Source: Ascarosepion bandense
Taxonomy: Eukaryota; Mollusca; Cephalopoda; Sepiida; Sepiidae
DNA length: 64,000 nucleotides
NCBI GenBank assembly: GCA_037127315.1
Contig: JBBBDQ010000346.1
Location: forward strand, 4,112,501-4,176,500
Direction: 5' to 3'
Shown: piece after piece, positions 21,690-30,646 of the stretch
Position numbering within the stretch: position 1 is the stretch's first letter
How the letters are laid out: the number at the start of each line of letters is the position of its first letter
The notes under the pieces: generated by a model
What the model saw: only the letters and a program-made list of their open reading frames with translations
Database searches by the model: none
What the model was told of the DNA's origin: nothing
Program-made: the position numbers and the translations under genes

Positions 21690-22278
21690 TTTCACATCTG
21701 TCTGTCCTTAGGTCGGTCAATCAATCAGTCGTCTTCGGATATTGCTATTGATCTTTTGTTTACATCGAACAAATTGTTCATAGCAGGACGAACGCGATGA
21801 GGTGGCGATTGCAAGAATTTACATGACAGTGCGCATAGAGAAATTCTTTTGATAAAAATGTCTTGAACTGCATCTCGTTTCTCTTTCAGTACGTATTTCT
21901 ATTGTCATTCCAGAACTCAACCAAAATCTATGAGATTTGGAAATGCAAAGACAACAACGCCTAACCATAATGTCACTTTCGCTTGCCTACGTAGATGCAA
22001 TTAAAATGCGAATGATTTTAATTACACTATACTGAACAGTTTACGATGTGCCTGTGCCACAATGTTTATTGGTGAGGGAAATGGGATCGGGGAGCTGTGT
22101 TCAAATTCTAATCGAGTCCTTTTCGACTAATTTCTGTCATGACCTTCGAATAAACCCCTCTATTCACCTTTTACGCCCAGCATGAAACTAAATATTTGGA
22201 CACTCAAACAATTAAATTATTATAAATAATAAAAATAAACTTTTCCGTTACACTCAATGGTCTGTAGGGCAGCGCTTT
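21690..22278. other. no feature seen
   Basis: Mixed-composition DNA; no ORF, RNA or repeat I can support. Confidence 0.5.
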
Positions 22279-22489
22279 TGCTGTTTCCGTAACAACTGCT
22301 TTTTATGGGGTAGGGCCGTTAGCCCTGCGACCAACCACCAAACCTGGAGGAAGGTGAATGTCTAAGCGTAGCCTAGACGTGACACACCGCCGAAAGAAGA
22401 TGTACCCAGTGAGTATCGAACTCACTACTCAGTGATAATGATCCTAGCGAGATGAGCTTGTTAACCATTACACCACACCGAGGTACCCT
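22279..22489 (-). mobile_element. tRNA-headed SINE with conserved invertebrate-type core
   Basis: On the minus strand: head GGTGTGGTGTAATGGTTA (A-box-like), then GTGAGTTCGATACTCAC (B-box-like), then a body containing CCAGGTTTGGTGGTTGG and CGCAGGGCTAACGGCCCTAC. The last block is nearly shared with the 5S-headed element at 46487 (GCAGGGCTAACAACTCTGCC). The shared core resembles central domains described for invertebrate SINEs (Ceph/Nin type), from family memory only. About 210 bases; 3' tail not resolved. Confidence 0.6.
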
Positions 22490-22780
22490 TAATTATTATA
22501 GGAGCCTACAAATATTTTTAATACAGAAATATTGACGGCTACAAATTGTAAGTGTTTTAAAATAGAATTCTATAATTTTTGCGGGTTTTTTTTTTTTTTT
22601 GTTATGGTGAGAATAGAAAATTGTAGCAACAAAATAAAACTCAGAATAATAATTAAGCTATATGCAAGGACGTGATCGACCATCGCTCATCACATGTTTC
22701 TAACCTTAGTAGCTCAGTAATGTTGGTCTTTTTCACCTCTCCCACTCCATTTACTGCTGTCCATTTAAAGAGATTTCTAG

Positions 22781-23070
22781 TGCGTTGTGGTACAATGGAT
22801 ATCGACCCGGAACGACAAACCGGGGAGCCAAGTTCTAGTTGATTTCCTTGCATTCACTTACGTACAAATACCCTTGGGAAATTATAAATCCGCCTCTTCT
22901 CTCCAGTTATGGGTTAAATAATAGAACATATTGGGTTCTACAGCCTTGTCTGGCGACCAGTCTACCGTAGAAAGCAATGGCAACCTACAGCGTGATAATC
23001 TTTTGCTCAGTCAGTCATGTCTCTTTCGAGACATGATCGCCCAAAGCGTGTACTTAACTGACTGACTGTT
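22781..23070 (+). mobile_element. tRNA-derived SINE-A, near full length
   Basis: Family called SINE-A here, about 310 bases. Head TGCGTTGTGGTACAATGGAT (A box region), degenerate B box, body with CAGTTATGGGTTAAATAATA and CAGTCTACCGTAGAAAGCAA, and 3' end CTTAACTGACTGACTG. This copy is older: the GAGTTCGAATTCC box has lost bases and target duplication is unclear. Confidence 0.85.
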
Positions 23071-23099
23071 AGGTAGATAACACACTTTTCAGTATTCAA

Positions 23100-23700
23100 T
23101 ATGTCCTTTGAGTATCAAATTCTCCAAAACCACTTTCCTCATTATATGTACTAGAAAAGTCTTACTATCATTCTAAGTATAAATTAACTTTTTGTTTCTA
23201 TTTTTCTTGAAACCTCATAATTACTGACTTTGTATTCTCGGCATCCTTCGCTAGACCCACATTTCTGCTGCATTAAGTCTCTTCTTAAGATGTGAGAAGA
23301 ATGTATAGCGTTCACTGCTATACAGGGCGACTAGTATTATATAACCGTCTAACACTAAGGACATTTTCTTTTCTTTTTAATACTTTGCTTAGATTTTGGA
23401 AGGCAACTTTTCTTATTTCAATACGTTTGTTACATTAAGTATCTTCTTCAGATGTGAGAAGAATTATTGCGTTCACTGCCATACGGGAGGACTAGTATTA
23501 TATGACCATTCAGCATTCTTTATTTCTAAAGGCATTTTCCCGTTTTTTAATACTTTGCTTAGATTTTGGAAGGCATCATTTATCATTCAAAAACCTTTGT
23601 TTTTCATTAATTTTTTGCTACGGCTGATCTACATTTCCCGGGTTATTTAAATCCAGAGAATATTTATTTTTTTAGATTGTAATGATTTTTGGAAGATAAT
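23100..23700 (-). mobile_element. RTE-like LINE debris, internally duplicated
   Basis: Very degraded minus-strand RTE thumb region. CATCCTTCGCTAGACCCACA corresponds to the inverted RRMLR...WFY segment. A segment of about 160 bases is tandemly duplicated: CTTCTTAAGATGTGAGAAGAA at 23280 region and CTTCTTCAGATGTGAGAAGAA at 23443 region, each ending TTTGCTTAGATTTTGGAAGG. No open frame survives. Confidence 0.5.
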
Positions 23701-24019
23701 GATTTACTGAAACAAAGCCTAGTAATATCCTATTAGTTAACCCACAGACGTACGCAAACCGGTGTTTTAACGTGATATGCCCCCAAGCATGTTATCCGGA
23801 AGGTTTATTTGTAGTAATGTATGAATTCATGTTGTATGATCATAAAGTTTCACTTTATGTAGTGTGGGGTCAATTTACATTGAATTTACAATGCGAACTC
23901 CCTATTAAATTAAAAAAAAATTATAAAAAATTGATATTCGTGATCTGGAGTGCTAAATATTTTTATGAACAAACGAAGAGATTCTTATTGGTCGCAGTGT
24001 CTATTGCCTAACTTCGCGC

Positions 24020-24270
24020 TCAGAGGGGATGCTGAAGGCGTAATCTTGTTCTTTTATGTGCGCACGGGAAGTAGGCGATCATGGCCCTCCACAACTTACT
24101 GTCCCTTGTAGCGGTTGATAAATTTTGTCCCTGTTCCAAAGCTCACTAAGTACATCATGCGCTGTTTTCTTCTGTCTCTCTTGCTTTAAATTATCTTGTG
24201 AGTATTAGATTTTTAAAGCCTTCCCTCCTCATTATGTGTTGGAAATTGGGAATAACATACTTAATGAGTT
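24020..24270 (-). mobile_element. RTE-like LINE, 3' end, old copy
   Basis: Contains the inverted RTE 3' UTR box (TAGGCGATCATGGCCCTCCA), then inverted coding debris for the KRDRG..RI and RKEGLEN region (TCATTATGTGTTGGAAATT). 23701-24019 upstream has no recognisable feature apart from AT-rich DNA. Confidence 0.6.
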
Positions 24271-24287
24271 TGAGCGAATATATTTAT

Positions 24288-24388
24288 ATATTATTATTTT
24301 TTACTTTTTCCAATCGCTCTTTGTTCTTGTTCTGTCATCCAGAGAACAAGAACAAAGAGCGATTGGAAAAAGTAAAAAATAATAATAT
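24288..24388. repeat. palindrome with 46-bp perfect arms, 9-base loop
   Basis: The left arm 24288-24333 and the right arm 24343-24388 are exact reverse complements, including CCAATCGCTCTTTGTTCTTG, around the loop GTCATCCAG. A transcript would form one long uninterrupted hairpin. The absence of any mismatch points to recent origin, for example by template switching, or to maintenance. Confidence 0.95.
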
Positions 24389-24624
24389 TTAGTCTAATAA
24401 AATACAGGGAGTTGTGGAGAACCATGATCGTTAAAATTCTATAAAATTCATAGCATATAAAAAAGATTTCAGGATATGGACAGCGTTTCAATATGGCGAA
24501 ATTGTTAACAAAATCCTTAATAGGAGTAGATGTCTAGTGGATTAAGGTGTAGTGGCCTAGGGGATTAAAGCATTGGTTAATAAATTTAATGGCATAAAGT
24601 TGTGAGTTCAGTTTCTTCGATTGA
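24389..24624. other. no confident feature
   Basis: GGTGTAGTGGCCTAGGGGATTA followed by GTTGTGAGTTCAGTTTCTTC (24547-24617) has a vague tRNA-SINE look, but neither promoter box is convincing. Confidence 0.3.
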
Positions 24625-25320
24625 GCAATGTGTATTGAATGCATGGTCATTAGCAAAAAGAGTAACCCAAAATGCAAAATACAGGTGGAGGGTAGTAGAA
24701 TCAAGCAAGTACAAAGATTTAAATACCTAGGAAGTGTTCTAACAGGAGATGGAAAGTGCGATACAGAGATCCGAAGGCAAATTAGCATGGCGAAGTACGC
24801 GTTCCAGAAGCTGAGTAAAGTACTAAGAAACAGGAAAATTTTCCTAGAAACAAAGAAGAGAGTGCTAGATTGCTATGTGATGTCAGTTCTTCAATACAGC
24901 AGTGAATGCTGGACAATATCATCGAAGATGAAGGAAAAACTTGAAACAACTGAAATGTGCTTCTACAGAAGGATGCTGCGGATATTATCGATCGAGCATG
25001 TAAGCAATGATGAGGTTTTGAAAAGGATGGAAACGAAAAGAAAATTAATAGTGAGCATCAGGAAGAGACAACTGAAATTCTTGGGACATGTAATGAGGAA
25101 GGAGGGCTTGGAGAACCTGCTACTGACAGGCCAGATAGAAGGAAAAAGAGACAGAGGGAGGCAGCGGATAACATATTTGAAGGGCCTGAGCAGGTGTATG
25201 ACGGAACGGGAGTTGCGTGGTGTAACAGGAGGAACATACTAAGAGCCACCAGGATAGAGAGACGTGGAAAGCCACGATCTCCTACGTCCTGAAAGTCCAG
25301 GGCACATAGAAGAAGAAGTA
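24625..25320 (+). mobile_element. RTE/BovB-like LINE, 5'-truncated 3' part, best-preserved copy
   Basis: 5'-truncated in the RT palm-thumb region, with a complete 3' end: UTR box GCCACGATCTCCTACGTCCT and AGAAGAAGAAG tail at 25308. The gene part is listed separately. Confidence 0.9.
24628..25242 (+). CDS. RTE-type reverse transcriptase, C-terminal fragment
   Basis: 204 codons open, but the first ATG is internal to the protein (the element is 5'-truncated just before ECMVISKKSNPKC). It reads FKYLGSVLTGDGKC, EIRRQISMAKYAFQKLSKVL, LDCYVMSVLQYSSECWTIS, EKLETTEMCFYRRMLRIL, IEHVSNDEVLKRMETKRKL and IRKRQLKFLGHVMRKEGLEN, then TGQIEGKRDRGRQRITYLKG. These are the thumb and C-terminal blocks of RTE/BovB-clade elements. 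The catalytic YADD part is absent. The frame is intact to near the natural end, so this is the youngest RTE copy here. Confidence 0.85.
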   Translation: MCIECMVISKKSNPKCKIQVEGSRIKQVQRFKYLGSVLTGDGKCDTEIRRQISMAKYAFQKLSKVLRNRKIFLETKKRVLDCYVMSVLQYSSECWTISSKMKEKLETTEMCFYRRMLRILSIEHVSNDEVLKRMETKRKLIVSIRKRQLKFLGHVMRKEGLENLLLTGQIEGKRDRGRQRITYLKGLSRCMTERELRGVTGGTY

Positions 25321-25470
25321 CGTGGTTTCAGTGGAAAAATGGTGAATAATAACTTGACAGGACTATAAGAACAAGAGATATTCTGAGAACCGTCGACCGA
25401 GAATGTAAATAAAGAATTCAGTTTCGAATTAGGTAACCGTATGTAGGTTACCGGAATCAGTATACACCTT

Positions 25471-25502
25471 CTGAGGAAGGCTGAAAGGCACAATGGCCGA
25501 AA
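25471..25502 (+). ncRNA. hammerhead-like core
   Basis: CTGAGGA, stem GGCT, 12-base loop, stem GGCC, then GAAACG. CUGANGA and GAAA are both canonical and stem II has four pairs (one G-U). Stems I and III not identified. Confidence 0.4.
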
Positions 25503-25751
25503 CGTTTTTTGAAATAATGTCAACAAAAGTGAGGACAAGTTCGAATATGAATAGTGTCAATAAGGAGTAGATATGTTCGCCCATCTCCTACTTCAAACTC
25601 CATCATCGTTTTTTGAACAGTAATAGAGATATTTATTTATATTTCTGAGATGAGGTATTGTAAGTTATTATTCACTAGACAGTAGATAAAAGCGTTGGTA
25701 GGATCTCGTGGCTCGACCCAAGGAGTTGTCAGTTCAGTACCTGGCTAGAGC

Positions 25752-25985
25752 AGTGGTGAACAAAATACTCAGTGAGTTGAGTTAAGTGGGGATAACTAAG
25801 ATATCTGGAAGTAGCATGACTCATGGAACGAGAACAATCAACCACAGTGATCAAAATAAGAAGGTCAGTTCGAAATTCCAATTTCTGAAGAAAATCGGAA
25901 CGTACAAAGTCGTGAATATGGCAACAAATATGAGGACAACAGTAATGTAAATACGAAAAGTGATTTATCTCTTCAGTATTTGGCT
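25752..25985. repeat. direct repeat, copy 1 (about 230 bases)
   Basis: Repeated at 26225-26455, 473 bases downstream, about 93 percent identical by eye. Shared blocks include ATGACTCATGGAACGAGAAC and GGCAACAAATATGAGGACAA. Each copy holds a weakened hammerhead-like motif (CTGAAGA ... GAAT at 25885-25916). The layout recalls the paired terminal repeats of PLEs, but no RT lies between them. Confidence 0.85.
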
Positions 25986-26056
25986 ATACTTCTGAGAGGA
26001 TGTAGTATTTACACTATTTACATTGTTGGACTATTGTCCTTATATTTACTGCAACA

Positions 26057-26088
26057 TTTCAGTCATTGTACGCTCCGGCCTTCTTCAG
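26057..26088 (-). ncRNA. hammerhead-like core, degenerate
   Basis: The minus strand reads CTGAAGA, GGCC, a 12-base loop GGAGCGTACAAT, GACT, GAAATG. The core is right but stem II is damaged. It lies between the two direct repeats in opposite orientation. Confidence 0.35.
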
Positions 26089-26224
26089 GTGACCGAAACG
26101 GCGTAAACATGGCAGTAACGATGAGGACAATAGTCCGAACAATGTAAATAGTGATTTACGATTGTGTTCCTGGATTTAAGACTACTAACCCCTTTCATTT
26201 GAGTTGCATTAACGTCTTGCTTGT

Positions 26225-26455
26225 GCTGGTGAACAAAATACTCAATGAGTTAAGTGGGGATAACTAAGATATTTAGAAGTAGCATGACTCATGGAACGAG
26301 AACAATCAACCCCAGTGACCAAAATAAGAAGGTCAGTTCAAAATTTCAGTCTCTGAAGAAGATCGGAACGTACAACGTCGTGAATATGGCAACAAATATG
26401 AGGACAACAGTCATGTAAATACGAAAAGTGATTTATCCCTTCAGTGATTTGAAGA
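26225..26455. repeat. direct repeat, copy 2
   Basis: Second copy of 25752-25985. Its hammerhead-like motif (26353-26385) again has GAAT instead of GAAA. Confidence 0.85.
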
Positions 26456-26980
26456 AATATTTTTTCAGATCGTGTGACAAGCACACTTCTTCATCTGTAC
26501 TCATATACTGTAGCCTAGTGTCTTACTAAGCTACAATGCGTGACTAAGTAGATTGTGACCATGTGAGACATATCAGTGTATTCTATATTCAATCAATTCC
26601 TATGTATATGTTGGTTATATATGCACAGATTCCGTTTTTTTAATTTTACTCCCGAATCGTTTCAGACTGATGAAAACAAAATACAAACAGAAACAAAAGC
26701 CAGAAAAGAAATCGATGAATATCAACTCAGGCAAAGAATTAATTTTAAACGGAAGCTTAATATTTTTTTGTTTCGAAATTTTTCCTTTCAATTTGTTTTA
26801 ATTCACTCGTTCTGAAATTTTATAACGTCCACAAGTGACTCTACTTGCAACTCATTGAATTAATTGATTTTCATACGAGTACGTGAGATGCCTCAGGAGG
26901 GTGACGCAGGCATCTGCAGAAACCTGTTAAAATTCTTTGCCTTCGCATTAATATATATTTATTTATATCTATAAGTTTAA
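26456..26980. other. no feature recognised
   Basis: AT-rich. A 79-codon frame at 26576-26815 has no identifiable domain. Confidence 0.4.
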
Positions 26981-26984
26981 CATA

Positions 26985-27115
26985 CTTTGCTTTGAATATT
27001 GCTGCAACATCTGGTCTGTTACTCCTGCTATGTATTTAGAGATTCTTGATAAAATCCAAAGAAGAATCTGCAGTCTTATTGTTCTTGACCTCGTATCTCG
27101 TCGTCGGTCAGTTTC
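26985..27115 (+). mobile_element. CR1/L2-like LINE sliver
   Basis: Reads YFEYCCNIWSVTPAMYLEIL then DKIQRRICSLIVLDL, the thumb region of the CR1/L2 family, cut at 27115 where a SINE begins. Confidence 0.65.
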
Positions 27116-27126
27116 GTTTTACCGTA

Positions 27127-27316
27127 ACGTAATCAGTCAGTCCTTCCAGTTATGGGTTAAATAGCAGGACAGATTGGGTTCTATAGCCTTGGTCAGCAAC
27201 CAGTCTACCGCAGAAAGCAATGGCAACCTACTGCGGGATAATCTGCCCAGTCAGTCATGTCTCTTTCGAGACATGATCGCCCAAGCGTGTATCACGTATG
27301 GCACTTAACTGACTGA
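27127..27316 (+). mobile_element. SINE-A, 5'-truncated, plus member of inverted pair
   Basis: Begins inside the body (CCTTCCAGTTATGGGTTAAA) and ends GGCACTTAACTGACTGA. Confidence 0.85.
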
Positions 27317-27550
27317 ATACACGCTTTGGGCTATCATATCTCTTTAGAAACATGACTGACTGAACAGAAGATTATACCGCAGTAGGTTGCTATTGCTTTC
27401 TGATTGCCAGCCAAGGCTATAGAACCCAATATGTCCTATTATTTAATGCATAACTGGAGAGAAGAGAGGGATTACCACCTTTACCAAGGACATTTGTGCG
27501 TAAGTGAATGCAAGGAACTCAACTGAAATTCGAACTAGGCACCCCGCTTA
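27317..27550 (-). mobile_element. SINE-A, minus member of inverted pair
   Basis: Tail-to-tail with the preceding copy. Begins ATACACGCTTTGGGCTATCA (inverted 3' end, missing the last 20 or so bases) and runs to the inverted head GAAATTCGAACTAGGCACC. The pair could fold into a long hairpin, with several mismatches. Confidence 0.85.
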
Positions 27551-27659
27551 CCGTAACGTAAACATTTCTATACATATTTTCATTGTAATTGTTCTAACAG
27601 ATTTATTGTCCTGTTCTTTATGTGACGTGTCCTTTCATGACGTAAGCATTCATAGACTT

Positions 27660-27890
27660 CCGTTTGCCCCTATCCTGTGAATATCCCCCTTCCCCATTAC
27701 GTGCTCCAGAAAGTCTCTTCCTGATGCTAAGTATAAGTTTTCTTCTCGTTTGCATCCTCTCCCAATCTTCGGTCCATGATATCCTCCGCATCTTACTGTA
27801 GAACTACATTTCTGTTGCTTCGAGTCTTTCCTTCATCACTGAGAAAATCGTTCAGCATTCGTTGCCATATACGAAGACTTCTACTATGTA
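27660..27890 (-). mobile_element. RTE-like LINE fragment, older subfamily
   Basis: Inverted thumb region: GTCTCTTCCTGATGCTAAGT, then CCTCCGCATCTTACTGTAGA. It stops at the 3' end of the next RTE copy. Confidence 0.65.
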
Positions 27891-28330
27891 CCCTGTTCTT
27901 TCAGGACGTAGGCGATCATGGCCTTCCTTGGTGGCTCTTAGCACGCCTTCTCCTGTTACACTAAGCAACCCTCGTTCCATCATCCACCTGATTAGGTCCT
28001 TTAAATATGTTATCCGTTGCTTTCCCCTGTCTCTTTTTCCCTCTATCTGGCCTGTTAGTATCAGGTTCTCAAATTTTTTTTTTCTCATTGCATGTCCCAG
28101 AAACTTTAGCTGTCTCTTCCTGATTTTCAGTATTAATTTCCTTTTTGTTTCCATCCTTTTTAAAACCCCATCATTGCTTACATGCTCGATCCATAATATC
28201 CAAAGCATTCTTCTGTAAAACCACATTTCAGTTGCTTCAAGTTTTTCCTTCATCTTCGATAATATTATCCAGCATTCAGTGTCATATTTAAGAACTGACA
28301 TCACATAGCAATCCAGTTCATTATATATTC
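27852..28330 (-). pseudogene. RTE/BovB-like RT C-terminal fragment
   Basis: An open minus-strand frame of 150 codons: EKLEATEMWFYRRMLWILWI, EHVSNDGVLKRMETKRKLIL, IRKRQLKFLGHAMRKK, TGQIEGKRDRGKQRITYLK, then DRLRPERTGYI over what is normally 3' UTR. The true stop has been lost, so the frame runs on through the UTR and into the fragment at 27660. The 5' side is truncated at about 28330. The apparent ATG (MMSVLKYDTECW) is internal to the RT. Same family as 24625-25320, opposite strand. Confidence 0.8.
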
Positions 28331-28490
28331 TCCCAGCTTTTCTGTATTGAATTTAAGCTAAACTGTCATCTTAATTTCAGAATGTCTCGAAAGCAAACGA
28401 TTTATATAGCCTTTTTGGAAATTAATTCAAGCTAAATACTTTTCTAGTTTTTCAGAACTGGTCGAAAGTAAGACATTTATGTTTTTGGAT

Positions 28491-28514
28491 CTGATGAAGC
28501 CTACAAAGGTGAAA
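28491..28514 (+). ncRNA. hammerhead-like core
   Basis: CTGATGA, GCCT-ACAA-AGGT (4 pairs, one G-U), GAAAC. Canonical core strands. A TA repeat follows 105 bases downstream (28619-28663). Confidence 0.45.
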
Positions 28515-28613
28515 CATGTTTATAAATTTAGTCTCAGTAAAACGGCTTTTCATTTGCCATATTTATTCAAAACTGTGTCGGTCGGGATTCTATATCCTAT
28601 TTACACCCCCACC

Positions 28614-28618
<5 letters not shown>

Positions 28619-28663
<45 letters not shown>
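28619..28663. repeat. (AT)n microsatellite
   Basis: About 22 TA units, downstream of the hammerhead-like core at 28491. Confidence 0.95.
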
Positions 28664-28734
28664 TACTCTTCAGTAATGAATTGAGTTCTTTCGGTGACTG
28701 GTGTTTGTATACCCTGCTTATATGCAATCCCTTC

Positions 28735-28895
28735 TCTGATTTCATACGCCTATTGCTTAGGGGTTAGCGACTCCGACTGACGCAAATCGGTTGTGTTTCG
28801 ATCCCGGCCAGAAGCAAATGGATGTCTAGCCACACTGATGAGCTGTGGTACAGCGAAACAGATTTGTATGTGGATGACGAATATATATATATATG
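28735..28895 (+). mobile_element. tRNA-derived SINE-D with AT tail
   Basis: TTAGCGACTCCGACTGAC, then TTTCGATCCCGGCC (good B box), body ATGTCTAGCCACACTGATGA, ending GATGACGAATATATATATA. The second copy at 34568-34782 has the same head, body and an AT tail. Possibly related to known cephalopod tRNA-SINEs. Confidence 0.75.
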
Positions 28896-29120
28896 TCATA
28901 TTTCTTGTGTTCCTATCGCCTACGCAGCAAGTCATGTAGGAAAAAGCCTTCTGTCTTAATCGTCTCTTAACCATAATCTTTCTATGAATAGTTGAGATTG
29001 GTCAGCGACAAGGACTTTTCCTCTCATGCCTTTCATCAGAACCACGTGCGACGTGAACTGAAATTCGAACTATCTTTCACGCTACCATTTTTGGTGCAGA
29101 TAACCGTTCCATTACCTCCG

Positions 29121-29159
<39 letters not shown>

Positions 29160-29165
29160 GGACCC
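29121..29165. repeat. (CA)n microsatellite
   Basis: CA run with AAAC and CACGGACC interruptions. 28896-29120 and 29190-29600 show no gene; T-rich near 29560. Confidence 0.9.
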
Positions 29166-29599
29166 ACACACACGGACCCACATACAGGTTTTTATTTCAT
29201 ACGTTGATATGTATAATGAAATGAAATCGGTAATATAACGGAATAAAAGCAAATAAATGTAACGTAAGAATTTTAATAGGATTTGTTAGACTAAATGCAT
29301 TTTTGCACCTTTATAGCCAAACTTTTTTTCATAAATTTTTGAATCGAGGCTAAAATTGATATTCGTTCATTATTACCCCCGGCAACAACAAATTAAAATT
29401 GGGAAAGTGAAGATTGGTCTATCGGAAGAATTGGCTAACTAGATTTTTGCCCTAGCCAATAGACGCTGTCGAATAGGGTCTTCAGATTCTTGTTACTGCA
29501 TCACTCCTTCTGTTTTTTTCTTCTCCCTCCTCTTTTTTGTCTCATTCCTTCTATTTTTTTTTTTTTTTTTCGTCTACTTCGTTGTGGTCAAAGTTTTCT

Positions 29600-29668
29600 T
29601 CTTTGCGTTCTTCCTTTCTTCTATAATATCTTCCTGATGCTAAATATAAATTTCCATTTCGTTTGTAT
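29600..29668 (-). mobile_element. RTE-like LINE fragment, cut by SINE
   Basis: TCTTCCTGATGCTAAATATAA is the inverted SIRKRQ region. The SINE-A copy inserted at its edge. Confidence 0.5.
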
Positions 29669-29680
29669 ATTACCGAATAA

Positions 29681-29988
29681 GGATGTGCGTCGTGGTGCAG
29701 TGGATATCGGCTCGGAACGAGAAATCGGAAAGCCGAGTTCGAATTCCAGTTGAATTCCTTGTATTCACTTACTCGCAAATACTCCTTGGGAAAGGTATTA
29801 ACCCTACTCTTCCCTCCAGTTATGGGTTAAATAATAGGACAGATTGGGTTCTGTAGCCTTGGTCAGCAATCAGTCTACGGCAGAAAGCAATGCAACCTAC
29901 TGCGGGATAATCTTCTGCCCAGTCAGTCATGTATCTTTCGAGACAGGATCGCCCAAAGCGTCTGTCAGGTATGGCACTTAACTGACTG
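29681..29988 (+). mobile_element. SINE-A, full length, with 12-bp target duplication
   Basis: 308 bases from GGATGTGCGTCGTGGTGCAG to ACTGACTG, flanked by ATTACCGAATAA at 29669-29680 and 29989-30000. The head has an A box (TGGTGCAGTGG), the GAGTTCGAATTCC B-box region, and the body and tail are typical. An exact duplication proves insertion as a unit. Confidence 0.95.
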
Positions 29989-30000
29989 ATTACCGAATAA

Positions 30001-30646
30001 AAGATCACTTACTTCTTTATGTGCCACGTGCTTTTAAGGTTATAGGCGATCATGGGCCTCCACTTATCCTTATCTCTTACGGCATATCGCATTGAATACA
30101 CCGGTTCTCGTCCGATCACCGAAGTTAAGCAACGTGAGCCTGGTCAGTACTGAGATGGGTGACCGCTTGGGGAAGTCCAGGCGCTGTAAGCGTTCAGTGA
30201 CGGATGTGCGTTGTGGTGCAGTGGGTGTCGGCTTGGAAAAAGAAATCGGTGAGCCGAGTTCGAATTCCAGTTGAGTACCCTGCATTCGCTAATGCACTGG
30301 AACCCTTGGGAAAGGTAATAATCTGTCACTTCCCCCTAGTTATGGGTTAAATAACGGGATGGGGCCTGGAGGCAACCCATCCAGTGTTGGTGTCACAATA
30401 AAAACACCCTTAGTAGCCCTGGTAATACTGTAGAGGTGTAGTGAGTTCTATCTCGGCCAAGGCCGCAGGGCGACGACGATCCCTATCTCTTGTAGCTCTT
30501 ATTATTTTTCCTCCCCTTGGTATCTTTCCCAAACCATCAGCCATCCACTAGCTCAATTTCATCAGCTGTTTTTTCCTGATGCTATGTATAAGTTTCCTTT
30601 TCGTTTGCATCCTCTCCAAAACCTTGTTGTTGCTCATAAAGTGTTC
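30001..30646 (-). mobile_element. RTE-like LINE, 3' part (interrupted by SINE-B)
   Basis: Inverted RTE 3' UTR (TAGGCGATCATGGGCCTCCA) at 30001-30078, then SINE-B, then inverted RTE again from 30479 (ATCCCTATCTCTTGTAGCTC; CCAAACCATCAGCCATCCAC) to about 30646. The same sequence without a SINE is seen at 32440-32560, confirming continuity. The element resumes at 32114 after the CR1/L2 insertion. Confidence 0.75.
30079..30478 (+). mobile_element. SINE-B: chimeric 5S rRNA + tRNA-headed SINE, with target duplication
   Basis: Starts ACGGCATATCGCATTGAATA and is 5S-rRNA-like for about 115 bases: CACCGGTTCTCGTCCGATCA, CCGAAGTTAAGCAACGTGAG and GATGGGTGACCGCTTGGGGA carry the internal control region (A, intermediate and C boxes). 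It then joins GACGGATGTGCGTTGTGGTG, the tRNA-like head of SINE-A type, with GAGTTCGAATTCCAGTTG. The body ends CCAAGGCCGCAGGGCGACGACG. Target copies ATCCTTATCTCTT (30066-30078) and ATCCCTATCTCTT (30479-30491) flank it. Compared with 51220-51687 it lacks about 70 bases between two CCCTGG/CAGG repeats. Confidence 0.9.

Noticed and set aside
24288..24388. A microRNA precursor
   Set aside because: The arms are perfectly paired over 46 bases with no bulges, unlike usual precursors; kept only as a palindrome.
29681..29760. A functional tRNA gene
   Set aside because: A and B boxes are present but no cloverleaf with an anticodon stem; the sequence continues as a 308-base SINE with target duplication.
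30079..30200. A functional 5S rRNA gene
   Set aside because: It is joined to a tRNA-like SINE head, has a target duplication, and carries changes in the 5S part; no T-run terminator at the 5S end.
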